This document shows positions 22,031 to 34,035 of a stretch of 64,000 bases of DNA, one piece after another. Numbering within the stretch: position 1 is the first letter of the stretch; every line of letters starts with the position of its first letter. The stretch is from the NCBI RefSeq assembly GCF_020080835.1, contig NC_058163.1, forward strand, positions 4,437,318-4,501,317, in the 5' to 3' direction. The notes under the pieces were generated by a model, which saw only the letters and a program-made list of their open reading frames with translations, made no database searches and was not told the origin of the DNA. The position numbers and the translations under genes are program-made. Source of the DNA: Cotesia glomerata (lineage: Eukaryota; Arthropoda; Insecta; Hymenoptera; Braconidae).

Positions 22031-22945
22031 CTTTTTTTGATATTAAAACAAATCAAATTCTATTAAAACGCCACACCTCTTCACTCAGTTGAATGCTTGT
22101 CCCGAGGACAAAAAATAAGAAGCATCGTGCCTAGGAAATTGATTTTCCATCTGGTTGTCATCAGCGTCTCAACGTCGGATGTCATGAGATTTTTCCAATT
22201 TTTCACCGGTCGATCAACTATTTCCGTCCCCCTTTTTCCTATTATTTATTTTCAGTTTTTGAGCCTGATGGGTGAATTCCATCCGACATTCTCAGCGCAT
22301 ATCTCGGGTGTATAGGAGCGATTTCTCCGAGTAGAACCACTACGTCGAGCTGAAGACTCGATCCAGGAGTGACACCCACGACAACTTCTTAATTAAACCA
22401 TTATGCGTTATGACTCGTGGGTTTATTGTCGGCATCTCGGTGTAGTTGGAATAATACGACATCTACGAGTGAAGGTTTAAGATGAAGAAGAGAATGAGCT
22501 ACAGTTTTGATGAGCGCGATCCCCAGGCCCCTGAAGACAGTCTAGGGGCACCTCACACTCGACCCGGGATGTAAATTCGCGATAATGGAACTGGATCCAC
22601 CTTAACAACCCCTAACTCGGGTTTATGACTTAATAACTCCGGTTATCGGCGAATTTACTCTCGAATCTCACACCAGTAGCGAGAAAGTCCAGACAGTCAA
22701 AAGCAATGGCAATATCTGAGGGTTTTTTACCGATATTACGGACGGGTATGTCCATAAGTCACCCTGCGGATTTAGGGTGGCATTCGGTGCATACGCGACC
22801 ACCAAATTCCATTATCGGGGCTGCCGATAAATATTATAAATTGCTACGCCACCCGGTCATTTTTGTGTACCTTCGATTATACATTTTTTCTGGCATTCCG
22901 GGTGTTGATCCGCTTCTGCTGTTTATCTTGTTAGTCTGCTGAACC
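22031..22945. other. GC-rich single-copy island, no gene supported
   Basis: One of the most balanced stretches in the intron. Open frames at 22097 and 22706 (72-78 codons) have no recognisable domains and no splice framing. A candidate intronic enhancer or unrecognised exon. Confidence 0.3.
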
Positions 22946-22949
22946 TTTA

Positions 22950-23800
22950 TTTATTAACAAATGAAGCTCTAATTACTTAATAGAGGCGATATTTTCATGG
23001 TAATGTTGGTTTTAACTTGATGATACTATGATTTTAGTGAATAAATTCAAGTTTTGTGGCATCGATTTTTAGATTTAGTGTTTGATAAAACTATAATGCA
23101 AAAATATAATTGAAAACAGGTTAGGGATCCAAAAATATTGGTTCCAAGCTTATTAGCGATGGTAGAAGAATGACTAGTGACATTAGCAATAGATGAGTGT
23201 CTAAGGATTGCTCCATGAAATTTAGATAAGATTACCTATCTTAAGAATGCCATTTGATACAGAAATTCAGATGTTTGGGAATTTTCAAGAAAATTGGTAA
23301 AATTTGAGTTTTAATACTTTTTTAGATGATAGTAAGTCTCAGAATGGGTTGAAGTATAAAATTAATTATTTTTTTCCTCTATAATTTATTAAAATTTTTA
23401 TAATTTGAAGGTTTATGCGCTATAGTTTGGAAAAACTCATCAATAATACTTTGATTTTAATGAAAAAATTCAAGTTTTGTGGCATCGATTTTTAGATTGA
23501 GTGTTTGATAAAACTATAATGAAAAAATATAATTGAAAACAGGTTAGAGACCCAAAAATACTGGTTGCAAGCTTATCAGCGATGGTTGAAAAATGACTAA
23601 GGATATTAGCAATTGATGAGTGTGCAAGGATTGCTGCATAAAATTTAGATTAGATTACCTAGCTTAAGATGTCATTCGATACCAAAATTCAGACGTTCAT
23701 AAATTTTCAAAAAAAATTGGTAAAATTTGAGTTTTGTTACTTTTATAGATGATAATAAGCCTCAGAATGGATTAAAGTAAAAACTTTTAATAGAGTTTTA
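22950..23800. repeat. Tandem repeat, two units of ~418 bp
   Basis: GTGGCATCGATTTTTAGATT starts at ~23055 and ~23478, and the following ~300 bp align (CTATAATG-AAAAATATAATTG, AGCTTAT-AGCGATGGT, GATGAGTGT). An inverted, diverged copy lies at 25600-25930. Confidence 0.75.
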
Positions 23801-24935
23801 TGCACTATTCTCGATGAATAGCAACATATAATCCCACGTTATCTTATTAATGGTTGATAACACTTTTTCGAGTTAATTACTCTGTCTTAATGATCGAGCT
23901 TGATCCATATAATGCACCGAAACACTATCAAATCAGCTTTCCCATCTCTGAACATTAAAACATGATAGTCTTGACAAAATATCTTGGGTCGGCAAAAGCG
24001 AGTAAACACACAAGTTATCTTGCCAGAAATGAGATATCCTTGCGGATCCGGATGATTGTGTTAACGTCAAAGACACGCACGAGCATTATATAATCTCACC
24101 GCTATAAGATCGCAACATAACAGTGAACATGACGACGAAGTCAATGCAATTTCACGAACTCGGGTAACAAGACCGTGTCGAGCATAAAGACCAACCAGAA
24201 ATTCATAACCCGCCAAAATTAATAAAGATTTAATCTCTAGATCCTGCTTTTCTTATCCAGATCTTTAATTCGCATTTCAACTCTACTCAGAATAGTTACT
24301 CCGAATTAATCTAAATCTATCTTCACAGTCTCGTCACGTTATCTGATTAATATATTAAACTCGGTGCAATTTAATGTTCTCCAGTCTTTCTCTCATATAT
24401 ATGATGCGCAGACACTTACACAACAGTTATATTGTACTTTTTTTATTTAAACGAATTAAATTTATTGATGCACCGTTGAGCATGCATTTGAGATCGAGCA
24501 CTGTGAAAAATCCGATTGATCACGCCTCGATCAACGTTTTTTTCTCTCATGCTGTACTAAACCCATCGCGGATTTATTTCTGACTGACTGCTTATTTTAT
24601 ATGCTAGTTTAAACATTTTTTAATATTTTTTCTACCGTGGATTAATAGACGAAACATTTTTTACATTTTTTTCAAGATTTTTCAAAACCCGCAATCCATC
24701 GACCGAACGGTCCTTCAATCCAAGTAATTTAATCCAGTTTTTTTGGAGCAATCTTCGAACAATCATCAATAGCTAATGTATCTGGGTGATTCTCTGTAAG
24801 GACGTCTTAAATCTGTACAAAATTGTCCGAGCAAATTATTTTTGATTTTATTAGAAAAATAATTAACAAGGATTGCAAAACTATCAGCTTAATTAATGAT
24901 AATAAATACACAGCCAATTGAATTTTTTTTTTTTC
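23801..24935. other. Single-copy DNA of mixed composition, nothing recognised
   Basis: 24000-24570 is relatively GC-rich; the open frame at 24374-24583 is unsupported by splice sites or motifs. Confidence 0.3.
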
Positions 24936-25530
24936 GATATTTGTGTATCTTTTGCCATATAACATGACAGGGAACTGTTTGCCAGGGGACTGTTTTTTTT
25001 TATCAAATTGAGAAAAATCAAGCAAATTATTTCAATGCATTCAACTTTTCAAGTTCTCAATTAATATTTACATTAATTAGAATAATATTAAGACTTATGG
25101 ATCCAATTTTATAAATAAAAATAGTTGCCAGGGGACTGAGTATCTCGCGGCCCAGACACATGTTTCCAGCACAAACGGTGTTTTGACACTAAATAAAATG
25201 GCGATAAAGCGCTAACAGCCCTATGGTTATTAACTCAAAGCTAGTTAGATCCTTATAAACCTTACAGAACATGAAATAGCAGGCTGGATTTTTTTTGGCT
25301 TTCAACTTCTGGCAGGGGACTGTTCTTAAAACGCCTGGAACAAACTTTGGTTTAATGAATTTAATGAAACAAATTAACTTTCGGTACTTTTTATTGAAGA
25401 AGATTGTTAGTTAACTAATTAAGTTTATAAACATTATGGACAAAATTATATATTATGGACGGATAACTTAAAATTTAATCTTAAAGTATCAATTTTTGGA
25501 AAGGGACAGCCCAGGGGACTGTTATTTCGG
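24936..25530. repeat. Four spaced CAGGGGACTG boxes
   Basis: CAGGGGACTG is exact at 24983-24992, 25129-25138, 25313-25322 and 25512-25521, with a degenerate ACAGGGAACTG at ~24967. Intervening sequence is AT-rich and not obviously repeated. Spacings are 146, 184 and 199 bp. Confidence 0.7.
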
Positions 25531-25559
25531 TGGTTTACGAATTTATAGCAAAAATTTTT

Positions 25560-25930
25560 TTTAGTAACAAAATAACAATTTTTTTAATAATAAAAATCAT
25601 CTAAAAAAAGTAACAAAACTTAAATTTTATCATTTTTTTTAAATTTCCAAAATGTGAATTTTGGTATTAAATGGCATCTCAAGCTAGTTAATCTAATCTT
25701 AATTTTATGCACCAATCCTTAGACACTTATTAATTACTAATGTTCCTAGTCTTTCTTCAATCATCACTGATAAGCTTGCAACCAATATTTTTTGGTTCCT
25801 AATTTCTTTTCACTTATATTTTTGCGTTATAATTTCATCAAGCATAAAGTATGAAAATTGACGTTATCAGAGCTTAGCTTGATAAAATTTTGAATTTTTT
25901 CCCATTTTAAGGCTTATTATCATCCAAAAA
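25560..25930. repeat. Inverted copy of the 418-bp repeat
   Basis: Shares AGCTTGCAACCAATATTTT, AGACACTTATTAATTACTAATG and related words with the reverse complement of 23050-23350. About 300 bp. Confidence 0.65.
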
Positions 25931-26803
25931 AGTAACATGATTTAAATTTTGTGTTGTTTTTCCTACACATGATATAAAATTAATTTTCTTTCCAGATCAA
26001 CAATACTTCTCTTGAACCACTGAGTATCTTTCAATTTCCAGACCTTCTTCTGCTCCCCCTTCTCATCTCCAACCAATCACTCACATGCCCATTTGCCAGC
26101 ACAGCAGGCATATTAACCAAAAAATGAGGGGAATAATTCACTGAGACTATCTATTTTCAATGACACTCAAAGCGAATATTATATTTCTTCCTTTCGGCAA
26201 CTTGTCGACAATCCCGGTCTTTTCTCAAGCCCTCTCCTCTCCCCTATAACTCTTTGGATTTTATAGATGGATTACAGAAGTTTACGCTCTACGAAGCTCG
26301 GGAGATAGGATTTTTATGGCCCCCTCATCTTCTCCTTTTCCGTCCTCGCTCTGCCTTACTCCGATCGATTTTCCGCAGGTCAGCAGCAAGACAATCATCT
26401 GGCTGATAAAATTCTTGTTTGCTGTTCCGCCAAGCTATTTCTCGCACTCGCCAAAATTAATCATTCCGTCTCCAGGACTTCGGATCAACTTTGTCCAACA
26501 AATAGTTGAGATCTCGTTGATACAACGCCTAGCAGACGCTAATTCAAATACTCGATGACGTCAACAAGTGATTACTCGATTCTGACTTACAATATGATTA
26601 TTATTATAATGATCGGTGTAAACGCTTCACTCACAAGTATTTTGTTCAAGTGGGGAGATATCAAGGTAAGAGCTAGGACACTCATCTTGAGAGATTGTTA
26701 GCATAGGAATAGCATAGTTCTTCTCGAGTAGAGTAGACCATCGTTGGGTCAGCCGCTCGTGCAAGTGGCGTTGATATATGGAGTGTCTTTCTACCAGCAA
26801 GAC

Positions 26804-26807
<4 letters not shown>
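25931..26807. other. GC-richer single-copy segment, nothing recognised
   Basis: 26000-26580 is pyrimidine-rich and balanced in composition. The open frame 26316-26558 lacks domain or splice support. Possible regulatory DNA. Confidence 0.3.

Positions 26808-26875
<68 letters not shown>
26808..26875. repeat. (AT)n microsatellite
   Basis: About 67 bp of pure TA. It creates an artificial Tyr-Ile open frame on the minus strand. Confidence 0.95.
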
Positions 26876-26879
<4 letters not shown>

Positions 26880-27128
26880 CTATATATCAGTAAGTATATA
26901 GATATAGAGGTATATAGTGACGACGGGGCGTCGAGAGAATAAATAGTTGCTTTCCGCGAGTGGAATTGAAAGCGGGATGTTTTTATGTCTATTGAGATTA
27001 AATTTTTAGTCAATTGATAAGTCGACCTACTTCCGCGATTCCTGACTTTGATGGACGCTTGGTATCAGTGTTAGGTAGTAATAGTATTTTTAATTTCACG
27101 CTTTGGAAATGGATAATTTTTAAAAGTA

Positions 27129-27348
27129 CACGGAAAGAACGAGATAGTACTGGATATCGTCCCAAATTATACTTAGTGATATTTGTGGTGACAAAAAATT
27201 TCAGATTGTAGCTAAAAAAATCCAGATTATACTACGTTATATCTAGATTATACTCATTGTAATCTGGATTATACTAGCTACTATCTAAAAATTTTTTTCA
27301 CTCAGTATAATCTGGGATGATATCCAGTGTCATCTTGTTCTTTCCGTG
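27129..27348. mobile_element. MITE (220 bp) with ~46-bp terminal inverted repeats
   Basis: Ends CACGGAAAGAAC and GTTCTTTCCGTG, inverted repeats continuing through CTGGATATC-TCCCA-ATTATACT. TA flanks at 27127-27128 and 27349-27350. Interior repeats AATCTGGATTATACT. Termini resemble those of 13893-14816 but the interiors are unrelated. Confidence 0.9.
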
Positions 27349-27379
27349 TAGTAAGTTGTTTTGGTTCGATTTTGAGAAT

Positions 27380-28420
27380 AAGAATTTCATCAATGGAAAA
27401 ATTCATTAATCCATTAAAATTGTATTATAAATGAAAAACTTCAATAAGCCATTAACATTTCATGATTGACAGAAAGTTTAATTAGTCTACTAAAATTCAA
27501 TCACTAATAGAATGTTCTATTAATCCATTAGTCTAAGTTATATTATCAATGGAATATTTTATCAGTTACTGTGAATTTAAAAAAAATCCATTGATCTATT
27601 GAAATTCTATTATTAAAAATTAAATCACATTGATCCATTGAAATTCCATTAGTAATGGAAAATTTTATCAATCTACTGAAATTTAACTAAAAGTGGGCCA
27701 TTCTATTAATCTAATTAAATTCGATTATTCATTGAATATTTCGAGTCCATTAAAATTCTATTATTAATGGAAGAATTCACTAAAACGATGAAAATCTACT
27801 TTTAATAAAAACATCTAATGGAAAAATCCATTTACCCAATGAAATTGTATTATAAACGAAAAACTTCAATAATCCATTAATAATCTATTCAATATTCCAT
27901 TAATCTACTGAAATTCAATTAATAATGGAACATTCGATTAAAATTCCACTAGCAACGAAAAAAAATCCGTTGATCTATTAAAATTATACTATGTATCGAA
28001 AGTGTTAGTAATCTACTAATATTCTATTACTAATGGAATGTTCTATTAATCAATCTAAGTTCTATTACTAATGGACCATTGAATCAGTTATTGTAAATTC
28101 TTACAAAATTCCATTTATCCATTGAAATTTCATTAGTAGTGGAAAATTTTATCAGTCTACTAAAATTTGACTAAAAGTGGAATATTCTATTAATCTAATT
28201 AAATTCTATTATTAATTAATTGTTTTATGAGTCCATTAAAATTCTATTATTAATAGAAAAATTTACTAAAACGATTAAAATCTACTTTTAATAAAAACGT
28301 CTATAAATCTAATATAATTCAATACATTTATTGAAATTCCATTAATCCACAACAATTCTATTATTAATGGAAAAAATCCATAATTTTTCCATTGATACAA
28401 TTTCAATTCTCGATTCCGAA
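27380..28420. repeat. AT-rich quasi-tandem field, forward orientation
   Basis: A ~25-40-bp unit, typically TCCATTAAAATTCTATTATT followed by AATGGAAAATT, recurs with heavy variation. Reverse orientation of 29510-30610 and related to the 149-bp satellite at 35340-37800. Each unit is itself nearly palindromic around ATTATTAATGG. Confidence 0.8.
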
Positions 28421-29130
28421 AACATTGTAACCAAATATTTTAATTAGTCTATTAAAAATCATATCTTAAAAAAAGAAATTATTCTGAAAGAATGATTCGA
28501 CCCATTGAAAGCATTCAATTTCCTTTTAATCTTTGAAGGGACTAAAAATAGCTTTTTAACCGGGAGTATTCATTGTACAACCTTGAATACTTTTTCTTTT
28601 TCTAAAATGTATAAATAAATAAGTATTATAGTCGTAATAAAGGGACGCAGGTGCAAAATGCGAATGGGAAGTAGTATTTATACCGTTGCCGGGTCGCTTA
28701 TGTCGATTTGCTCGGTCGTTCGGGTAAACTCCTGGGGCTCTTATCGTCTGAGTGCGAACGTGCCGGCGCATTACATACCAACTGTGTCTCGCACAACAGA
28801 ATATGTCCAAGGGAGAAAAACAAACGGGTAAACATTGTACGTCAAAGCAAAAATGAAAACCGATCGATACACCATAGACGGCTCATCTTTTACTGACAGA
28901 CCACCCATCGATCCATAAACAACCTACCGTATTACATATCCGTCAAAGGGCCAGTCAGAGATCGAATTAAAACCTTCCCCTAGCTCTACTTATTTAACCG
29001 TATGATACTACAGGGTATAATCCATATTTATTATATGACTTATACTAATCTCTTAGTCTCTTAGTCTATCACTCCGAATACTTTTCAATGATTGTTAATT
29101 CTAATTACAAAATACAGTTCATCTGCATTA
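28421..29130. other. Spacer between the inverted AT fields, no gene supported
   Basis: 28560-29000 is GC-richer single-copy DNA with overlapping opposite-strand open frames (28556-28810 minus, 28708-28896 plus) that show no domains. Confidence 0.3.
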
Positions 29131-29510
29131 TCTTGGAAAAAAATTTTTTTTTTATTTTTAAATTAAAAATTTTTTTTAAAAATGTTCTAATTGATTTTTG
29201 ATCTAAAAAATTCAAAAGTGACATCAAAAAAATGATTATCTAGAAATTTTTAAATAGCTGTAACTTTTTAACGTTCGATTTTGATTTTTTTAGCGGCATT
29301 TAACGCAATTTTTTTAGTACAAAAATAGTTTATAAGCTCTTGAGTCGATGTCTCGAAAAATTTAAAAGTTATCTCAAAAAAAGGATTGTTGAAAAATTAA
29401 ATAATGACTAGAACTTTTGAACTTGTCGTTCGATTTAGGCTTGCGAAAGGCTTTCGACTTAGTTTTTCAAGTCCACAAAAGTGTCTCTGTCTGAAGTTGA
29501 TGTCTGAGTT
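29131..29510. repeat. Family D fragment
   Basis: Matches 17830-18110-type sequence: AACTTGTCGTTCGATTTAG, TTAGTTTTTCAAGTCCA, GTGTCTCTGTCTGAAGTTGATG. Confidence 0.65.
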
Positions 29511-30610
29511 CTATTAATAATAGAAATTTAATCAATCAATAGATTTTGCTATTATTGATCAATTTTAAATAAATTTTTGGATTTTTTTATTAATAATGGA
29601 ATTTAATAGACGAAAAAACAAACTAATGGTAGTATTCAGTATAATAACGAATTATAAAATGATAACAAAATTTTAATGGATTAATAGAATTTTCCATAAA
29701 TAATCGACTTTTAATAGATTAATGGAACGTCCCATCAGTAATGGAATTTCAATAGACTAATTAAACTTTCTGTCAATCGTAAAATATTAATGGATTATTG
29801 AAGTTTTTGGTTTTAATAGAATTTTAATGGATTAGCGGATTTTGCCATTAATAATGGAATTTTAATGGGCTCATGGAACATTCCAGTAATTTTTAAATTC
29901 TAATAAGTTAATGGAGCATACTATTAATAATAGAAATCCAATGGACAAATAGAATTTTCTATCATTAATATAAATTTAATGGATCAATGGATTTTGCTAT
30001 TGATTAATTTTAAATAAATTAATAGAATCTTCTATTAATAATGGAATTTAATAGACTTGAAAAAACAATTCAATAGTAGAATTTCAGTATAATAACAAAT
30101 TATAAATTGATAACAAAATTTTAATGGATTAATAATGGGCTTTTAATAGATTAATAGAACGTTCCACCAACAATGGAATTTCAGTAGAATAATTAAACTT
30201 TCTGTCAATCATAAAATGTTAATGTAGTATTGGCGTTTTTTGTTTATCATAAATTTTTAATGGACTTTGCCATTGATAATGGAATTTTAATGGATTTATA
30301 GAACATTCCATTAATTTTAAAGTATCAACGAGTTAATGGAGCATACTATTAATAGTAGAATTCCAATTGACAAATTGAATTTTCTATTAATAATAGAAAT
30401 TTGGTGGATCAATAAATTTTGCTATCAATCATGAATTTTGAATAGATTAATAGATTTTTCTATTAATAATAGGATTTAATAGACTTGAAAAAACAATCCA
30501 AACATAGTATTTAGTATAATAATAAATTATATATTGATAGCAAAATTTTATTGAATTATTAGAATTTTTCATTAATAATGGACTTTCAATGAACTAATGG
30601 AATTTTTTAA
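29510..30610. repeat. AT-rich quasi-tandem field, reverse orientation
   Basis: Units such as AATGGAATTTTAATGGATTA are the complement of those at 27380-28420. Two ~560-bp halves resemble each other (AATAGACTTGAAAAAACAAT at ~30050 and ~30478). Confidence 0.8.
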
Positions 30611-31620
30611 TTTTTCAGGAAGCAGTGAATTTTTTCCATCAATTCTTAGCTCGAAAAAACCAACCACCATTTTTACGATAAAATGAATAATATATCATCG
30701 TTTTAGTTAAATTCTTATACATTTAACATGAAGAGCGGAATGTTTTTCATTAAAACAAAAGGAAAGTAAAGGGGAAAAATAAATAAAGATAGAGGAACTA
30801 GCAAGAGCGATTGCATTAATGTTTTGTTCTTTATGTTATTTTTAGCAAAGTAGAGACCACAATTTATTATTTCTGTCTCCTGTAGGGCTTACAAGACACA
30901 CCTGGATAACGATACTTAGCTTTTTTTAAAAAGATTTACGACATTATATAATTTAACTGTGTCGCTGTGTGCTTTCTTGATCTTCTTTACCCAGTAAATA
31001 AATTAGATAAAATGAAATTTAAAAGAAATGTTAAATTGTAATCATAAAATAAAAATAAAAATAATTATTATGATAAACATAATAATAATAATAATAATAA
31101 TAATAAAAGTGAGGACAATAACAACAGTAATGCTTAGCAACCGGTATACAAAATGAGATGTTTTATATTTTTTTTGTGTTTTATTTTTTTATAGTTACAG
31201 CAGAAACTCAAGGTATATAGATGCTTAAAGCAGTCGAATGCTCATTGTTCCAGCAAAAACTGTATAATTCCCTTTCTCGGTGTTTCCTGGGCAGTAATAA
31301 CGAATGAGCGGGCGAACAAGGAGAGAACGGTAGTAACTGCGAGAACAGAGCACTGGAGCATTCGCTTTCATCTGTTGCCTCAAAGTCGCGTTCACTTTTT
31401 ATTTGCTCGACTCACCGTGCCAACCTTCGTGAAAAGCTCGGGAAGAACATCACGCAAAATAAAAAAATTAAAAATGTCTACATTCAACAAAATTATATCC
31501 TATCTGTGTCAGCTCCGGTTTTTATTAACTAACTTCGATTGCTCAAGCTTTAGTTTTTTTTTTTTTTTTTTTTTTTTGGAACTAAAATTCACGGGATGAA
31601 ATTTTTTATGTAAATTAAAT
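30611..31620. other. Mixed single-copy DNA with short microsatellites
   Basis: (AAT)n at ~31078-31106, poly-T at ~31556-31577, and a GC-richer part at 31240-31450. No exon supported. Confidence 0.35.
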
Positions 31621-33410
31621 CGTGAGACATTCTGTAATTTTTGACCTAATTACATTTTTTTTTAATAATTATTTACATACATAATGGAAGAAAATATTGA
31701 ACAGTCAATTGTAATCTATAAGGAAAAAATTTGCTTTGAAACTTATAATTTTAAAATAAACTCTCTAGTAAGAAGAAGATTTAGCGATCGTGCGCCATCT
31801 GTTGGAAATTTTTAACACTAGATTTGATCATGAATATAATGTAAGAAAATATAGAAAAGTACCATTAATTTTTACAAGTATTAATGTGAAAAATAATTTC
31901 CAACTTTGAGCTTTGAAATTAAGTATACGTATAAATAAATACGTAATTTATCTAATCCCAAAATTTTAAAAAGATCCACCGTTTAGTTACTTAGATATTA
32001 AATTTCAAAAATTGCATTTTTTATCTTCTTATACAAGGGCTCTTATGGCGGACAAACTTTAGTCGAGACTTTAATTATTTTTTTCAATATTAACCTCCCA
32101 ACTTAAACGAATAAAAAACTATACACAAGAAGCTTGGATTATTGTAAAATATAAAAAAAATTTAATAATAATACACTATCGATATAATTTTTGAAATATT
32201 TAAAGTTAAATTTTATGTTTTTAACTCGTTTATCGTCAGCTATTTATTCGAATAAAGATTTGGCAACGTCGCGTCAACAGCTGAGAAAAAAAAAGGATAG
32301 AAATATAGTTACAGAGAGAGAAATAATTAACTCATACACTCATGCACGTCTCTGTAATGGGTATAATCAAACGCGCTGTTGCCAAATCTGTTTATTTAAT
32401 TCGGCAAGTAATAAATACGAAAATCATTTTATTACTTTATTTTATTAAATATTTTTTTTTATTTTTTATTTTTTTATTTTAACCCCGCTTTTCAGACTTC
32501 TGTCTCGATGGGGGTCCGGCCGAGACCGGAAGGGGACTCCAGGCTGATCGGTACATTAAGTTTGGCAGAATAAGTTTGGCGGTATTACCTACTTTTTCAG
32601 CCTGGAGAGTAATGCGGCGATGGGCCGACTTTGGGGAAACTGCACGCATTTGCTTGTGCCCCACCGGTAGCACAGGGCTTGGGGAAACCATCGAAAAACC
32701 CAAACCTGTACAGCCCGGCGTGAGTTACGAGCACCGATGTTCACTGAAAATTAAATTTCAGCTCACACCGGGATTCGAACCCACGCCTCACCAGTCCCAA
32801 GCAAGCATGACAAGCGTTATACCGCTTAGCCATGGGACTGGCTTTATTTTATTAAATAAGTAAAAATCATCAATTATTAAATAGTTCAAATTATTTTAAA
32901 TTAAGATAAATAATTTTGACTCATAAGTTACGCTCGAACCTCTTTGAGGTTAAAAATAACAAACATGAAAAATTAAGATTAACAATTGTTTTTTAAAAAA
33001 GTGTAGTACAATAAAGTTACTTTATATACCGACTTTAAGGCGGCGCTGCAATTGCTCTTGATTTATGAGCTGTATAAAAAATTACACATTTTGATAATCA
33101 GTTGTTGCTAAATTTAAGTTAATTCTAATAAAAATTTTATTTAACTACATGGAAAAAATGAAACCCGACTGGAATTTTGTATCATCACAATTAAATTTCA
33201 TGCTATTAGTTGGTCTGAAACTCAAAAATAAATTAAACATTCAATCTTATCAAACTAAAATCTTTCAAAAAATATAAAACCTATACAATTAATAATAACA
33301 TACTAGCAACTTTGCAGTCATTATATGACTGCCAAGACTTGTGAACAATAAATAAATAAAATTTTGCTTTATTAAATAATGACTTTTGTTAAATTGCACT
33401 GTACTTTCTT
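31621..33410. repeat. Family I composite repeat, copy 1 (carrying a SINE)
   Basis: Contains the recurrent block AACTCTCTAGTAAGAAGAAG-TTTAGCGATCGTGCGCCATCTG (~31755-31805), GGCGGCGCTGCAATTGCTCTTG (~33040) and GACTGCCAAGACTTGTGAAC (~33330). The same ordered blocks recur at 49040-49588, 52690-53750, 55400-57230 (inverted) and 61860-63560 (inverted). No coding capacity seen. Confidence 0.65.
32452..32841 (-). mobile_element. tRNA-derived SINE (390 bp) with a 17-bp target duplication
   Basis: CTTTATTTTATTAAATA flanks it at 32435-32451 and 32842-32858. On the minus strand it begins with a tRNA-like head: A box TGGCTAAGCGG (32822-32832) and B box GGTTCGAATCC (32771-32781), the RNA polymerase III promoter. 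It ends in an A-rich tail at 32452-32480. The body includes the block at 32679-32713 shared with the element at 4116. The 74-95-codon open frames here are incidental. Confidence 0.9.
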
Positions 33411-33427
33411 AACTATTGAAGTTTTTA

Positions 33428-33613
33428 AAGATATAAGCTCATCCCGATGTTACACTCATCAAGAGCTTTTATATGAGTACCCACATGCATTTTGATATAT
33501 TTTTCATATATACATCTATATAATATAAATAATAAATATATAAAAATTGATGTGGGTACTCAAATGAAACGTCTCGATAAGTATAATGTCGGGGTGAGCT
33601 TATATTTTTAAAA
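33428..33613. repeat. Palindromic repeat G, copy 1
   Basis: Arms of ~70 bp: AAGATATAAGCTCATCCCGA...GAGTACCCACATGCATTTT and its inverted partner, around an AT core. Other copies: 38548, 48831, 63096; half copy 33690-33787. Confidence 0.8.
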
Positions 33614-33689
33614 ATGTCGATAGTTCACAAGATTATACAAGGTCATTTCTTAATTAAAATTTATGTACATATATGTAATACATATTTTA

Positions 33690-33787
33690 CAGATATAAGC
33701 TCTTCCCGATGTTACACTCATCGAGACCTTTCATTTAAGTACCCACATGCATTTTTGATATATTTTTCATAAATATATCAAAAATTG
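33690..33787. repeat. Repeat G, half copy
   Basis: One arm only (GATATAAGCTCTTCCCGATG to CACATGCATTTTTGATATAT), truncated before the second arm. Confidence 0.7.
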
Positions 33788-34035
33788 TTGATTTCAGAAA
33801 ATTTTTCTTGATTTAAGGAAATTTTACTTAATTCATGAATTTTTCGTCTTGATTCAAGACAATTACCCTTTTCAAAATTATATTCTTGGTTCAAAAATTT
33901 TTCTCTCGAATCAAGTTAATTTTTTTATCTGTTTAATGATACTAAATTTCACTAAAAAAACCGATTTTATCATATTACTATTCTGGAGACAAAATTATTC
34001 TTATTCTTTTAATAATATAGATTAATAATTAATAA
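33788..34035. repeat. Family E-like fragment plus a ~95-bp dispersed repeat
   Basis: 33788-33930 has the AAGAAAATT/CAAGAATT style of family E. 33940-34035 is the reverse complement of 38273-38365 and 48590-48680 (TTTAGTGAAATTTAGTG, AATTATTCTTATTCT). Confidence 0.6.

Noticed and set aside
26627..27013. 128-codon minus-strand open frame, the longest in the window
   Set aside because: Its centre is a Tyr-Ile run encoded by the TA microsatellite; no domain or splice support.
32771..32832. Apparent tRNA gene on the minus strand
   Set aside because: A and B boxes are present, but the cloverleaf is embedded in a 390-bp element with an A tail and target duplication, so it is a SINE head.
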